A DNA stretch of 63,681 nt, from positions 1 to 63,681 of the forward strand of contig JANQQK010000036.1 of assembly GCA_028289375.1 (NCBI GenBank), in the 5' to 3' direction. The translations under genes and the position numbers were made by a program. This DNA is from Phycisphaerae bacterium. GTDB taxonomy: Bacteria; Planctomycetota; Phycisphaerae; UBA1845. The notes beneath the pieces are model-generated. The model searched no databases and was not told where the DNA came from. It was given only the letters and a program-made list of their open reading frames with translations. Below, one piece after another: positions 17,104-25,598 of the stretch (positions are counted from its first letter, which is position 1; every line of letters starts with the position of its first letter).

Positions 17104-18180
17104 CTATTCAATCGAGAGCGTCGGCTGCTGCTCCGCCTTCATGCTCTGCACACTGATTTGCCCAGCCGCCGCATGCGCGACCGCTTCCACCGCACTTGCG
17201 ACGCGAGCGTCCGCATCCGAAAAGGTCTTCTCCGGAACGCCCGTATCCGAGAACTGCCTGATCTTCGCATTCAGCGGTATCGCACCGAGGAACGGCAGGT
17301 CCATCTCGCTGGCCGCCCGCTCAGCACCGCCATGATCAAAAATCTCGTCGCGGTGGCCACAGCTCGGGCAAATATAGAAACTCATGTTCTCGATGATCCC
17401 AAGCATCGGGACATTCAGTTGGCCATACATCATCACCGCCCGGCGTGCGTCGAGCAGCGCCACATCCTGCGGTGTGCAAATCACGATCGCACCGGTCATC
17501 GGGATGGACTGTGCGAGCGTCAGCGGCACATCACCAGTCCCCGGCGGCAGATCGACGATCAGATAGTCCAGCTCGCCCCAATCCACCTGTTCGAGGAACT
17601 GCTTCACCACACCGTGTGCCATCGGGCCTCGCCAGATCAGCGGCTGATCGCGATTTACCATGAACCCGATGCTCATGATCTTCAGCCCGGCCGCTTCAAC
17701 CGGCACCATCTTCTCACCGTTGACTTTCGGCTTCTGACCCTCGACGCCCAGCATGGTCGGAATCGACGGGCCGTAGACATCTCCGTCAAGAATACCAACT
17801 TTCGCGCCACTGCGTCGCAAACCCAATGCGACCAGCACCGCCGCGGTGCTCTTGCCGACACCGCCCTTGCCCGCACCAATGGCGACGACGTTCTTGATCC
17901 CCGGCAATGACTGCTGCAGCCTCGACTCGCCGCGAACCTGAGCGCTGAATTCGACCTCGACCTTGTCAACGCCATCCAGCACCATAACCGCCCGCTGCAC
18001 ATCCTGGGTGATCTGATCCTTGAGCGGGCAGGCCGGTGTGGTCAACTCAACATGCACATTGACCGCCCCACCATCGATGGCGACGCCCTTGACCATATTC
18101 AGCGTCACGATATCGCGGTGCAGTTCCGGATCGTTGACCGTCCGCAGCCGCTCCATCACCTGTTCATTCGTCACGCTCAT
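17104..18180 (-). CDS. Mrp/ApbC-type iron-sulfur carrier ATPase
   Basis: 358 residues. An N-terminal MIP18/DUF59 domain (LRTVNDPELHRDIVTLNMV, ACPLKDQI) is followed by the P-loop ATPase (GAGKGGVGKSTAAV, DLPPGTGD) and the cluster-binding CxxC in FYICPSCGH. Expected to bind and deliver Fe-S clusters in the cytosol. ATG 18180 matches the family start; the longer frame upstream runs into the divergent promoter region. Confidence 0.92.
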   Translation of the reverse strand: MSVTNEQVMERLRTVNDPELHRDIVTLNMVKGVAIDGGAVNVHVELTTPACPLKDQITQDVQRAVMVLDGVDKVEVEFSAQVRGESRLQQSLPGIKNVVAIGAGKGGVGKSTAAVLVALGLRRSGAKVGILDGDVYGPSIPTMLGVEGQKPKVNGEKMVPVEAAGLKIMSIGFMVNRDQPLIWRGPMAHGVVKQFLEQVDWGELDYLIVDLPPGTGDVPLTLAQSIPMTGAIVICTPQDVALLDARRAVMMYGQLNVPMLGIIENMSFYICPSCGHRDEIFDHGGAERAASEMDLPFLGAIPLNAKIRQFSDTGVPEKTFSDADARVASAVEAVAHAAAGQISVQSMKAEQQPTLSIE

Positions 18181-18357
18181 CAGGGTCGCCCTCCGGTGCC
18201 GATTTCGGGGTACATGTGTGATTTCGTCGATCGATGATCGTCTGACGGAATATAGTGGTTGACGAGACCGTTTTCCAGATGCCCCAGACATCAGCCAACC
18301 GCCAACCCGCCAAACTCAGTCATGTTGAACATGCCGACGACACGATAACATAACCGC

Positions 18358-19902
18358 ATGTCCGAACCGGTGAACAAACTGGACCGACGCACAACCACCG
18401 TGTGGGCGCTGATCGTCGCGCTGGCCGTTGGCTTCGTCGCCCTCGGGCTTTTCTTCGCCGTCAAGCAGACGCGGCAACTGGGCAACTTGCTGATCGCCGA
18501 CGCACGCAGTGAAGCACTCCGATATAGGAACATTGTGCTCGGACGGCTGACCGACGCATCAAAAGACACCCTGGGCGACCTGCTCGATGCCTACCGCCAA
18601 ACTGCGCGACGCGGAATGGAACCGGAAGTCAGCCAGCCCGCGTGGTTGGCGGACATGTGCATCCTCACAACCCGAGGACCGATAAACACGCGCGACGCCG
18701 ATCGGAACATCACCCGTCTCATTCACGACGAGTTGGGCGCATTGACCTATGTGATGGCACCGCCGGAACTGGAGTGGGAACCCGACATGCGGCTTGTGGA
18801 GATGGGGCAACAATCGATCCTGCTGACGTACCTGGCATCGCAAACGCAGACGGGACGACCAATCATCGCCGCCGCCCGCATCGATCTCGACCGCTTGGCC
18901 GACGTCCTGATCCGCCCGGTTCTCGCGGAATCAGGCAAGCTGAACGTGGCGCGACTCAGCGACGCGAAATCGTACGCCTGGTTCGAACCGATCGACCCGC
19001 AGTTGTCCCCCTACATGATCATTCCGTCACCGGAGTTCATCGCCGGACGTGAACGTGCGGTCGTCGTGCAGACGGTTCTCTACGTCACCGGCGGCAGTCT
19101 CTTCCTGATCACGCTGCTCGTGCTCATCCGCAAATTCCTGCGACTGGTCGACCGCGAGGTCGCGCTCACCCATATGAAAAGCACCTTCGTTGCCGGCGTC
19201 TCACACGAACTCAAAACCCCGCTTGCCCTCATCCGCATGTTCGTCGAGACACTCAAGGACGGCCGCGTACCCAGCGAGGAAAAGCGCAACGAATACTACG
19301 AGATCATCGCCCGCGAGAGTCAGCGTCTGACACACCTCATCGAGAACATCCTCGATTTTTCCCGCATCGAAGCCGGTAAGAAACAGTACTCGTTCCAACC
19401 CGTCGACGTCGGCGGTATCGTCACGAAAATCTACAACGACTACCGCTACGACCTCGAACGACAGGGCTTTGAGCACGAGCTGAAGGTCGACCCCGCCGCA
19501 CCCGAGATCCACGCGGACAGCCATGGCATCGCCCAGATCGTCGTCAACCTGCTCAGCAACGCCATCAAGTACAGCCGCGACGAAAAAAGCGTGCGCATTG
19601 AGGTGGCCGACGAAACCCGCCGCGACAAACACGGCGTGCTCATCTCGGTGATCGACAGCGGCATCGGCATCAAGCCGGAGGATCGCGCCCGTCTGTTTGA
19701 CGGGTTTTTCCGCGCCGACGACGAACGTGTTCGCGATCGCGGCGGCACGGGATTGGGCCTCGCACTCGTCAAACACATCGTCGATGCCCACGGCGGCGGC
19801 ATCGATGTCGAATCAAGGCTGGTCAAGGGCAGCACTTTTCGCGTATTCTTGCCGCAGCGCAACGCGGATACAGAAGAAGCGACAGAGGAATACACCATCT
19901 GA
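18358..19902 (+). CDS. Membrane sensor histidine kinase (PhoR-like)
   Basis: 514 residues. Two transmembrane segments (about 15-36 and 236-258) bracket an extracytoplasmic sensor domain of about 200 residues with no recognised motif. The kinase core has the H-box FVAGVSHELKTPLALIR, N-box VVNLLSNAIKYS, G1 IDSGIGI, F-box and G2 GGTGLGLALVKHI. I see no clear HAMP. It lies 58 bases before its response regulator, so the pair is one two-component system. The signal is unknown. Confidence 0.93.
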   Translation: MSEPVNKLDRRTTTVWALIVALAVGFVALGLFFAVKQTRQLGNLLIADARSEALRYRNIVLGRLTDASKDTLGDLLDAYRQTARRGMEPEVSQPAWLADMCILTTRGPINTRDADRNITRLIHDELGALTYVMAPPELEWEPDMRLVEMGQQSILLTYLASQTQTGRPIIAAARIDLDRLADVLIRPVLAESGKLNVARLSDAKSYAWFEPIDPQLSPYMIIPSPEFIAGRERAVVVQTVLYVTGGSLFLITLLVLIRKFLRLVDREVALTHMKSTFVAGVSHELKTPLALIRMFVETLKDGRVPSEEKRNEYYEIIARESQRLTHLIENILDFSRIEAGKKQYSFQPVDVGGIVTKIYNDYRYDLERQGFEHELKVDPAAPEIHADSHGIAQIVVNLLSNAIKYSRDEKSVRIEVADETRRDKHGVLISVIDSGIGIKPEDRARLFDGFFRADDERVRDRGGTGLGLALVKHIVDAHGGGIDVESRLVKGSTFRVFLPQRNADTEEATEEYTI

Positions 19903-19960
19903 CAGTTCGGTATCGTACGTTTCCGCTGGAAGCAGAAATTCTCACCTGAAAGGAATCGGC

Positions 19961-20641
19961 ATGGCACGCATTCTCATCGCGGAAGACGAACCGGACATGG
20001 CCTTGGGCCTGCGCGACAACCTCGGCTACGAAGGATACGAAGTCATCGAAGCCGCAGACGGCGAAGTGGCTTTGGAAAAGGCCCGCAACGATCGTCCCGA
20101 CCTCATCCTGCTCGACATCATGATGCCCAAAATGGATGGATTCGAAGTCTGCCGCAATCTCCGTGAGGCCGGTTTCACCACCCCGATCATCATGCTCACT
20201 GCCCGTTCGCAGGAAATGGACGTCGTCCGCGGGCTGGAGCTGGGTGCCGATGATTACATCACCAAGCCATTCGGCGTCAAAGAACTGATGGCCCGCGTGA
20301 AGGTGGCACTGAGACATGCCGGGGCGACGCCTTCGGCCTCCAAGATCCTCAAAGTCGGCGAGTCCACGGTCGACCTCATCAAGGGCAAAGTCGAACGCGG
20401 CGAGGAGACCTTCAATCTCGGCTACTTTGAGATCGAGATGCTCAAAATGCTCGTGGATCGCGCGGAAGAGCCGGTCCCCCGAAACGAACTGCTCGACAAA
20501 ATCTGGGGCCTCGACGCCTACCCCACCAACCGAACCGTCGACAACCACATCGTGTCCCTGCGTCGAAAGCTGGAGCCGGACCCGAAGAACCCCCAACACA
20601 TCATCACGGTGCACACAATTGGCTACAAGTTTGTACCGTAG
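19961..20641 (+). CDS. OmpR/PhoB-family response regulator
   Basis: 226 residues. The receiver domain has the acidic pair AEDEPD, phospho-acceptor Asp in LILLDIMMPK, and Lys in DDYITKPFG; the winged-helix output domain ends in NRTVDNHIVSLRRKLEPDPKNP and TIGYKF. ATG 19961 is supported by AAAGGA upstream; earlier in-frame starts lie within the kinase gene. It should bind DNA when phosphorylated by the kinase upstream. Confidence 0.95.
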   Translation: MARILIAEDEPDMALGLRDNLGYEGYEVIEAADGEVALEKARNDRPDLILLDIMMPKMDGFEVCRNLREAGFTTPIIMLTARSQEMDVVRGLELGADDYITKPFGVKELMARVKVALRHAGATPSASKILKVGESTVDLIKGKVERGEETFNLGYFEIEMLKMLVDRAEEPVPRNELLDKIWGLDAYPTNRTVDNHIVSLRRKLEPDPKNPQHIITVHTIGYKFVP

Positions 20642-20775
20642 CGTCGATTTTTCCATCGTCTCAAGGCGTGGTCGGTTTCTCTCCGATGATGTGGGCATCG
20701 CACGGTCGCACGGAGGCCGTCGGTCTATGATCAGATGAGCAACGACTGAATCTCCGACGCTGGGGGAAGAATGTG

Positions 20776-20997
20776 ATGAACGAACATCTCGTGGCTCTGT
20801 CGACGGCCGAACTCGAATCGCGCCGGCTGGTATTGCGGGAACGCCTGGCGAAAGCGTGGATAGCCCGCGAACCATTGGCCGACATCGCCAAAATCGAGTC
20901 CGAACTGCGCGACGTCTGGCGGGCGATCGCAGCCGCCGGCGATGTCGACGATGCCGAGACCGCCGCCGACCTGGACTGCGCCACCTGCTGCTGCTGA
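20776..20997 (+). CDS. Cys-tailed microprotein, unknown function
   Basis: 73 residues. The first 55 residues are a charged, Leu/Ala/Arg-rich likely helical hairpin (LESRRLVLRERLAKAW, IESELRDVWRAIAAAG); the protein ends in DCATCCC. GGGGGA lies eight bases before ATG 20776, an excellent site, which is my main reason to call it. A GTG one codon earlier is possible. No family recognised. The terminal Cys cluster suggests metal binding or thiol chemistry. Confidence 0.6.
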   Translation: MNEHLVALSTAELESRRLVLRERLAKAWIAREPLADIAKIESELRDVWRAIAAAGDVDDAETAADLDCATCCC

Positions 20998-21019
20998 GTC
21001 TCGCCCCGAATTCCTTGCC

Positions 21020-21062
21020 GACCGCTCTGCCGGCGTTTATAACGCCAGCCACTGGAGCGGTC
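21020..21062 (+). promoter_or_regulatory. Two-part hairpin just before the phosphodiesterase gene
   Basis: GACCGCTC (21020-21027) pairs with GAGCGGTC (21055-21062), enclosing GGCGTT-TAT-AACGCC (21032-21046). Only TTT follows, and the next gene starts four bases later. It could act as an attenuator or translation-blocking structure, or stabilise the transcript of the microprotein. Confidence 0.4.
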
Positions 21063-21066
21063 TTTC

Positions 21067-21552
21067 ATGTTGATTGGTGTCATCTCAGATACGCACGACC
21101 GGATGCCGGCCATCGATGCCGGACTGACCGCGCTTCTCGATCGCGAGGTCGACGCCATCATCCATCCCGGTGACGTGGTCGCTCCCTTCGCGGCCAAGAA
21201 GTTCGCGTCGCTGCCGGTTCCACTGCACGTGACGTATGGCAACAACGATGGCGAGCGGGTCGGGCTGAAGTCTGTCCTGCCGCAAATCGTCGACGGTCCG
21301 CTGGTTGTCGAATTGGGTGGCCGATCGATCCTCGTGCACCATTTCATTGACTGGTGCGACGCAGCCGACATCGCCCGCGCGGATATTGTCATCACCGGTC
21401 ACACGCACGCCGTTTCGGTCGAACGCGAGGATAACAAACTGCTCCTCAACCCGGGCGAGGCATGCGGCTGGGTCCACGGCACGTGCACCGTCGCAACCCT
21501 GGACACCGACAGTCTTGAAGTCGATATCATCGAACTGGATGTACAGCCATGA
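21067..21552 (+). CDS. YfcE/MJ0936-type metallophosphodiesterase
   Basis: 161 residues. Calcineurin-like motifs in order: GVISDTHDR, IIHPGDVV, YGNNDG, and ITGHTHAV followed by LLLNPGE. Two-metal phosphodiesterase, cytosolic; the natural substrate of this family is uncertain. Its stop overlaps the next start by four bases. Confidence 0.93.
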   Translation: MLIGVISDTHDRMPAIDAGLTALLDREVDAIIHPGDVVAPFAAKKFASLPVPLHVTYGNNDGERVGLKSVLPQIVDGPLVVELGGRSILVHHFIDWCDAADIARADIVITGHTHAVSVEREDNKLLLNPGEACGWVHGTCTVATLDTDSLEVDIIELDVQP

Positions 21553-21953
21553 AACGGATGTCATTCTCTGTGATCCTCGTATCGCTTTGTGTCCTGTCCG
21601 GATGCGTGCGGCGAACGCTCACGATCAACACCGAGCCAGCCGGCGCCGTCGTGTTTCTCAACGACGAGGAGGTCGGCTCATCGCCGGTCTCGGTCGACTT
21701 CACCTGGTACGGCGACTACAGCGTCATCTGCCGCAAGGAAGGCTATCAAACGCTGAACACGAATTGGGTCGTGAAGGCGCCGTGGTACCAATGGCCTGCG
21801 ATCGATTTTTTCGCGGATGTCCTTTGGCCTGGGACCATCCACGATCAGCGCGAAGCGACGTTCGCCCTGGCCGAGGCCACCACGCCCGAACCGGACGAAG
21901 TGCTCCAGCGCGCAGAAGCCATGCGCCGCGAAGCGGTCTTTGAAGAAGATTGA
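21549..21953 (+). CDS. PEGA-domain lipoprotein
   Basis: 134 residues. Lipoprotein signal with lipobox VLSGC, then a PEGA domain (LTINTEPAGAVVFLNDEEVGSSPVSVDFTWYGDY) and a helical acidic C-terminus. PEGA domains are beta-barrel-like modules found in surface proteins. Coupled to the phosphodiesterase by ATGA overlap and followed by a strong terminator. Confidence 0.85.
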   Translation: MKRMSFSVILVSLCVLSGCVRRTLTINTEPAGAVVFLNDEEVGSSPVSVDFTWYGDYSVICRKEGYQTLNTNWVVKAPWYQWPAIDFFADVLWPGTIHDQREATFALAEATTPEPDEVLQRAEAMRREAVFEED

Positions 21954-21981
21954 AACCCGCGCAAGCGAGATAAACGCAAGA

Positions 21982-22022
21982 GAGGCCGCCGGCGGAGTTG
22001 CTCGGCGGCCTCTTTTTTTTTT
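21982..22022 (+). terminator. Rho-independent terminator
   Basis: Ten-base GC-rich stem GAGGCCGCCG/CGGCGGCCTC (21982-21991, 22003-22012) with an 11-base loop and ten T residues. It ends the plus-strand transcript of the PEGA lipoprotein; the minus-strand gene beyond it ends 16 bases away, and the stem could serve both. Confidence 0.95.
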
Positions 22023-22037
22023 CTGCAGGTCGTCCGA

Positions 22038-23453
22038 TCAACGTCGCCGGCGACGGATGAATTGCATCATGCCCATCAGCGGCAGGATCATGATCATGCC
22101 CTGCATGGCGCCGTTGGCCGGGCAAAACGGCATGTCCATGGGTTCGCCGCCATCGTCCACAAAGTCGGGATCGCAGGCGTCGCCGATGCCGTCACCGTCT
22201 TCGTCAGCCTGGTCGGCATTCGGGTCGTCGGGACAATTGTCGACATCATTGGTGACGCCGTCCTCGTCATTGTCCAAATCGGCGGGGTCATCCATCACCG
22301 GGTCGCACACGTCGCCGATGCCGTCCATGTCCGCGTCGGCCTGGTCGGCGTTGACGTCGTCGGGGCAGTTGTCGCACGCATCGCCAAGACCGTCGCCATC
22401 GGCGTCCACCTGATCGGCATTCATCGTCAGCAAGCAGTTGTCGCACTCGTCGCCGACCCCGTCATCGTCGCTGTCGGCTTGATCGAAGTTCTCGTCATCG
22501 CGGCAATTGTCGCACTCGTCGCCGATGCAATCGTTGTCCGTGTCCTCCTGAAGCGGATTGGGGACCGTAGGGCAGTTATCGCAATCGTCGCGGATGCTGT
22601 CCTGGTCGGCGTCGATGCCGGGATCCAACGGGGCGGTAATGACGCCATGCCGAGCGAGTCGCGCATTTTCCGGAACAAAGACCCATTTCACGCGCCGGTT
22701 CGGATCAAGAGCAAGGCCGGGGATGAAGTTCGGTGTTGTCGGCGTCAGGGAGAAACCCGGGAAAAACGTCAGATCCAGCGGCTCGTCGAGTGTCACGATC
22801 TCAGCGTCCCCGGCGTCAAACAGCCACGGCGCATTGAGCGACTCAACTTCAACGGCGAGTTCGGGGAATTCGCCGGTGTCGAGCTGACGTTGTTCGCGCT
22901 GTTCGTTGACATCAAAGAAGGTGAATACCGGAATAACCGGGAAGAGGGAATCGAACGTGCCACCATCTTCGTCGGTCTGACGAATGGTCATGGTACCCTG
23001 CTGATTCTGCTGTGCCTGTGAGAGCTGTACGTTAACGTTCCAGCGCGTTTCCTCGCCGTCGATCATGACGGTGATCGGCTCGATGCTCTGCAGATTGAGC
23101 AGCGTGATCTGAACGGGAATGGTGGCCTCGGATCCGGGGCCGTTGAGTACGGCATCCTCGAGTCGGGTGACGCCTGTATCGACGAAATCGCCGAGGGCGG
23201 ATTCTCCGACGGGAACACCCATGAATTCAATTCTGCCACCGAAGGGGTCGGATCCTTCGCCAAAGAAGTCGGCGGGGATGGGGTTCTCAGAAAAGTCCTG
23301 GAAACTCTGACCGCCGCCCGGCGTCTGCCAGAGGTCGGTCCCGGCGGAGATGGTGGTTCCTCCTGTGTCTTGTGCTTGTGCGAATGCCGCAAGCATGCAT
23401 GCGCCCATCGAGGCTTGAATGGTGATACGCTTGAACAGTGAGATTCCCGGCAT
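22038..23453 (-). CDS. Thrombospondin type 3 repeat surface protein with C-terminal anchor
   Basis: 471 residues. Signal peptide (to about AFAQA), a unique N-terminal domain of about 240 residues, then five to six calcium-binding thrombospondin type 3 repeats (D-x-D-x-D-G/S-x-G-D-x-C-D-N-C; roughly residues 270-430). The C-terminus is a tripartite tail: a Cys (FCPANG), a hydrophobic Met-rich stretch (MIMILPLMGMMQF) and five Arg. This layout resembles MYXO-CTERM and similar Cys-containing sorting signals. It should be exported, Ca-dependent in folding, and anchored. Partner enzymes are not in the window. Confidence 0.85.
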   Translation of the reverse strand: MPGISLFKRITIQASMGACMLAAFAQAQDTGGTTISAGTDLWQTPGGGQSFQDFSENPIPADFFGEGSDPFGGRIEFMGVPVGESALGDFVDTGVTRLEDAVLNGPGSEATIPVQITLLNLQSIEPITVMIDGEETRWNVNVQLSQAQQNQQGTMTIRQTDEDGGTFDSLFPVIPVFTFFDVNEQREQRQLDTGEFPELAVEVESLNAPWLFDAGDAEIVTLDEPLDLTFFPGFSLTPTTPNFIPGLALDPNRRVKWVFVPENARLARHGVITAPLDPGIDADQDSIRDDCDNCPTVPNPLQEDTDNDCIGDECDNCRDDENFDQADSDDDGVGDECDNCLLTMNADQVDADGDGLGDACDNCPDDVNADQADADMDGIGDVCDPVMDDPADLDNDEDGVTNDVDNCPDDPNADQADEDGDGIGDACDPDFVDDGGEPMDMPFCPANGAMQGMIMILPLMGMMQFIRRRRR

Positions 23454-23780
23454 GTCTACAGACTCCTTCCAGCTGTGTCAGAATTCCCGAGCCTCGTAAC
23501 GGGAGGGAAACGCGTACGTTGGTAAGTTTCGGGAACGTAGATGATTTGATGGGTCGACGCAATGAAAATCCGTGGAGCTTGTTGCAGTGCCGGTGTCTGT
23601 CACTCATGTTCTTGTTCTTCTTCCACGCTGCCATACCTCGCCGGCCGGATCGAACGTGACCCGACGCGCTCACCCTAAAGAACGTGACGGGTGATCGAAC
23701 TTTTGTTTTTCCTTTGATCACCCCTGTACTGCACTGAAAACGGGGTTTTGGAATGCTCGTTCGGAAAGGTTGGGGCCGAA
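23454..23780. other. Intergenic region with one inverted repeat
   Basis: About 330 bases between two minus-strand genes. It contains GGGTGATC (23689-23696) pairing with GATCACCC (23716-23723) around a 19-base loop rich in T on the plus strand; on the minus strand it lies downstream of the zinc-ribbon membrane gene but lacks a T-run. The promoter of the 471-residue protein gene should lie here, though I could not fix it. No gene seen. Confidence 0.45.
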
Positions 23781-24617
23781 TCAGTCCACGTCGGTGGAGC
23801 AGATCTGATGTTCCTTGGCATATTCAACGAACGGCAGCGATCGTGACAACCATCGCGATGCTTTCGCGAGAAGTGTGACATACACCGGCAACAGCAGAAT
23901 GAACACGAACCCGGCCAACATCTGCAATTGGTCGGCTGCCGCGCGAATCCTCGGGTTCACGACAAGTGCGATAAGCCAGAAGAGGACCACGACCAACGCT
24001 GGTCCGTGAGCTGCGAGTGCCCAAGTCCGCAGCGAATCCCGCCCGATCTGCGCGAAGAACCGGCGCAAGGACGCCGCTGACCATGCCATCGCGACAGCCA
24101 GCCAAAGGACCACCATCTGGTAGGCCTTACCGGATGCGGTCCGCGCGACAAGCACGTCCAGGACATTCAGCGCCAGAATGATATACGTCACCACGAGGAG
24201 AACGCGGTCCATCGGGTCGGGAAGTGCATCGACGGTGCGGGCAATCGTCCGAGCGGCGGCCATGTGAACCAACGTGGCCACAACGACCACCAGACTGACG
24301 AGGGATCCGGCGAACTCGGGCGACGTGACCGGAGCAAGCGCCGCGAATATCAGGATCAGCGCTGAGGTGCCCAGAAACGACACGACCAGACTGCGCGTAC
24401 GAATCGCGACGGTGCGAAAGAGGCGAACGGAGATGACGACGTCCGCATCCTCGAAAAACTGACCAATGAACCGGCCGCACTCAGGACAGATCCCGTCGAT
24501 TGGCTGGCCACGCAGATTGTAATCGCAATCGACGCAGTGAAGATCGCCTTCGATGAGATGCCGATTGGCCGTCATGTTTTCAGCGGCCCGAATCGCCGAC
24601 GATGCGGACTCAACCAT
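23781..24617 (-). CDS. Zinc-ribbon multi-pass membrane protein, unknown function
   Basis: 278 residues. A short N-terminus carries CVDCDYNLRG...CPECG, a zinc ribbon found at the head of many planctomycete membrane proteins, followed by about six transmembrane segments between residues 75 and 265. Cytosolic ribbon and membrane channel-like part suggest a regulatory or assembly role, but none is known. The gene stands alone between the ROK kinase and the repeat protein. Confidence 0.75.
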   Translation of the reverse strand: MVESASSAIRAAENMTANRHLIEGDLHCVDCDYNLRGQPIDGICPECGRFIGQFFEDADVVISVRLFRTVAIRTRSLVVSFLGTSALILIFAALAPVTSPEFAGSLVSLVVVVATLVHMAAARTIARTVDALPDPMDRVLLVVTYIILALNVLDVLVARTASGKAYQMVVLWLAVAMAWSAASLRRFFAQIGRDSLRTWALAAHGPALVVVLFWLIALVVNPRIRAAADQLQMLAGFVFILLLPVYVTLLAKASRWLSRSLPFVEYAKEHQICSTDVD

Positions 24618-24665
24618 TCAGTGTACCGCTCGTGACGGCTTGCCGCGGGACGAATGCGGAATCCA

Positions 24666-25598
24666 TCACGCACCCGCATGCTGCTGGGCGAGGGTGGCTG
24701 CTCCGACGATGCCGGCCGTGTTGGCCAACGGGGCGAGTCGAATGATCGGATGGTCGTCGTGCGCGGACCAGCGTTGAGCGCGCACGTGCTCCACGACGCC
24801 CTCGAGCAGAAACTCGCCCGCCCCCGACACGCCGCCGCCAAGAAAAACATACTTGGGGTTGATGGCATGTTGGATATTGATGATCGCAATCGCAAGGTAG
24901 AGGCAAGCACTGTTCAACACGCTTGACGCGATCGGATCCTTGTCGCGCGCTGCGTTGACGATCATTTCCGCCGTCGCACCCGATGTCAGCGACGTGTCGC
25001 CTCCCTTTTCGATTTCCTCGCGTGCGATGATCGTCATCGCCGTCGCCGAAGAATACTGCTCCAGACAGCCGTGCTGACCACAGGGACACGCGCGGCCGTT
25101 CGGCTGCACGATGCAGTGCCCCCATTCCGACCCGGTCTCATGATGACCATGGAAAATCTGACCGTTGATAATCGTGCCGGATCCAATCCCGGTTCCGAGC
25201 GTGAGCAGGACCAGATCGGACTTCTCTTCAAGCGGCAACGCCGCATATTGCCCAAGAGCCGCAACATTCGCGTCATTCTCGATGCATGCGGGTACGCCGA
25301 TGCGCGTCTGCATCAGCTCCTGCAGCGGAATGTTCTCCCAACCGTTGAGATTGGGGCTTGAGAAGACGATGCCTCGTGAGGGGCTGAGCGGTCCGGGACA
25401 GCCAACACCGATCGCGGCCGGAGTGTTCGACGCCATGCGTGTCACCGCCGACGCGATGTCATCGATGAGCGCGGCCGGCCCGCGGTCCGGATCTGTGGGG
25501 ATGGACCTGTGGTCGAGCAATTCATGCGCATGGTTGGTGAGACCGATCTTGGTGGCGGTCCCGCCGATGTCGACGCCGATGTAGTGCTTCTCTTTCAC
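24666..25598 (-). CDS. ROK-family sugar kinase (glucokinase-like)
   Basis: 310 residues. IGVDIGGTATKIGL phosphate-binding start, GVGCPGPL, ENDANVAALGQ with the catalytic Asp, LGTGIGSG, and the zinc-binding ROK signature CPCGQHGCLEQY are present. It should phosphorylate glucose or a related hexose with ATP. GTG 25598 overlaps the serA stop (GTGA); the longer frame lies inside serA. The coupling with serA links central sugar entry to serine synthesis, possibly only by operon structure. Confidence 0.9.
   Translation of the reverse strand: MKEKHYIGVDIGGTATKIGLTNHAHELLDHRSIPTDPDRGPAALIDDIASAVTRMASNTPAAIGVGCPGPLSPSRGIVFSSPNLNGWENIPLQELMQTRIGVPACIENDANVAALGQYAALPLEEKSDLVLLTLGTGIGSGTIINGQIFHGHHETGSEWGHCIVQPNGRACPCGQHGCLEQYSSATAMTIIAREEIEKGGDTSLTSGATAEMIVNAARDKDPIASSVLNSACLYLAIAIINIQHAINPKYVFLGGGVSGAGEFLLEGVVEHVRAQRWSAHDDHPIIRLAPLANTAGIVGAATLAQQHAGA

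Noticed and set aside
22150..22640. Tandem DNA repeats rich in CGTCGC
   Set aside because: They encode the calcium-binding thrombospondin type 3 repeats and need no other explanation.
23689..23723. Inverted repeat GGGTGATC/GATCACCC as a terminator
   Set aside because: The loop is long and no T-run follows the stem on either strand, so I kept it only as an inverted repeat in the intergenic note.
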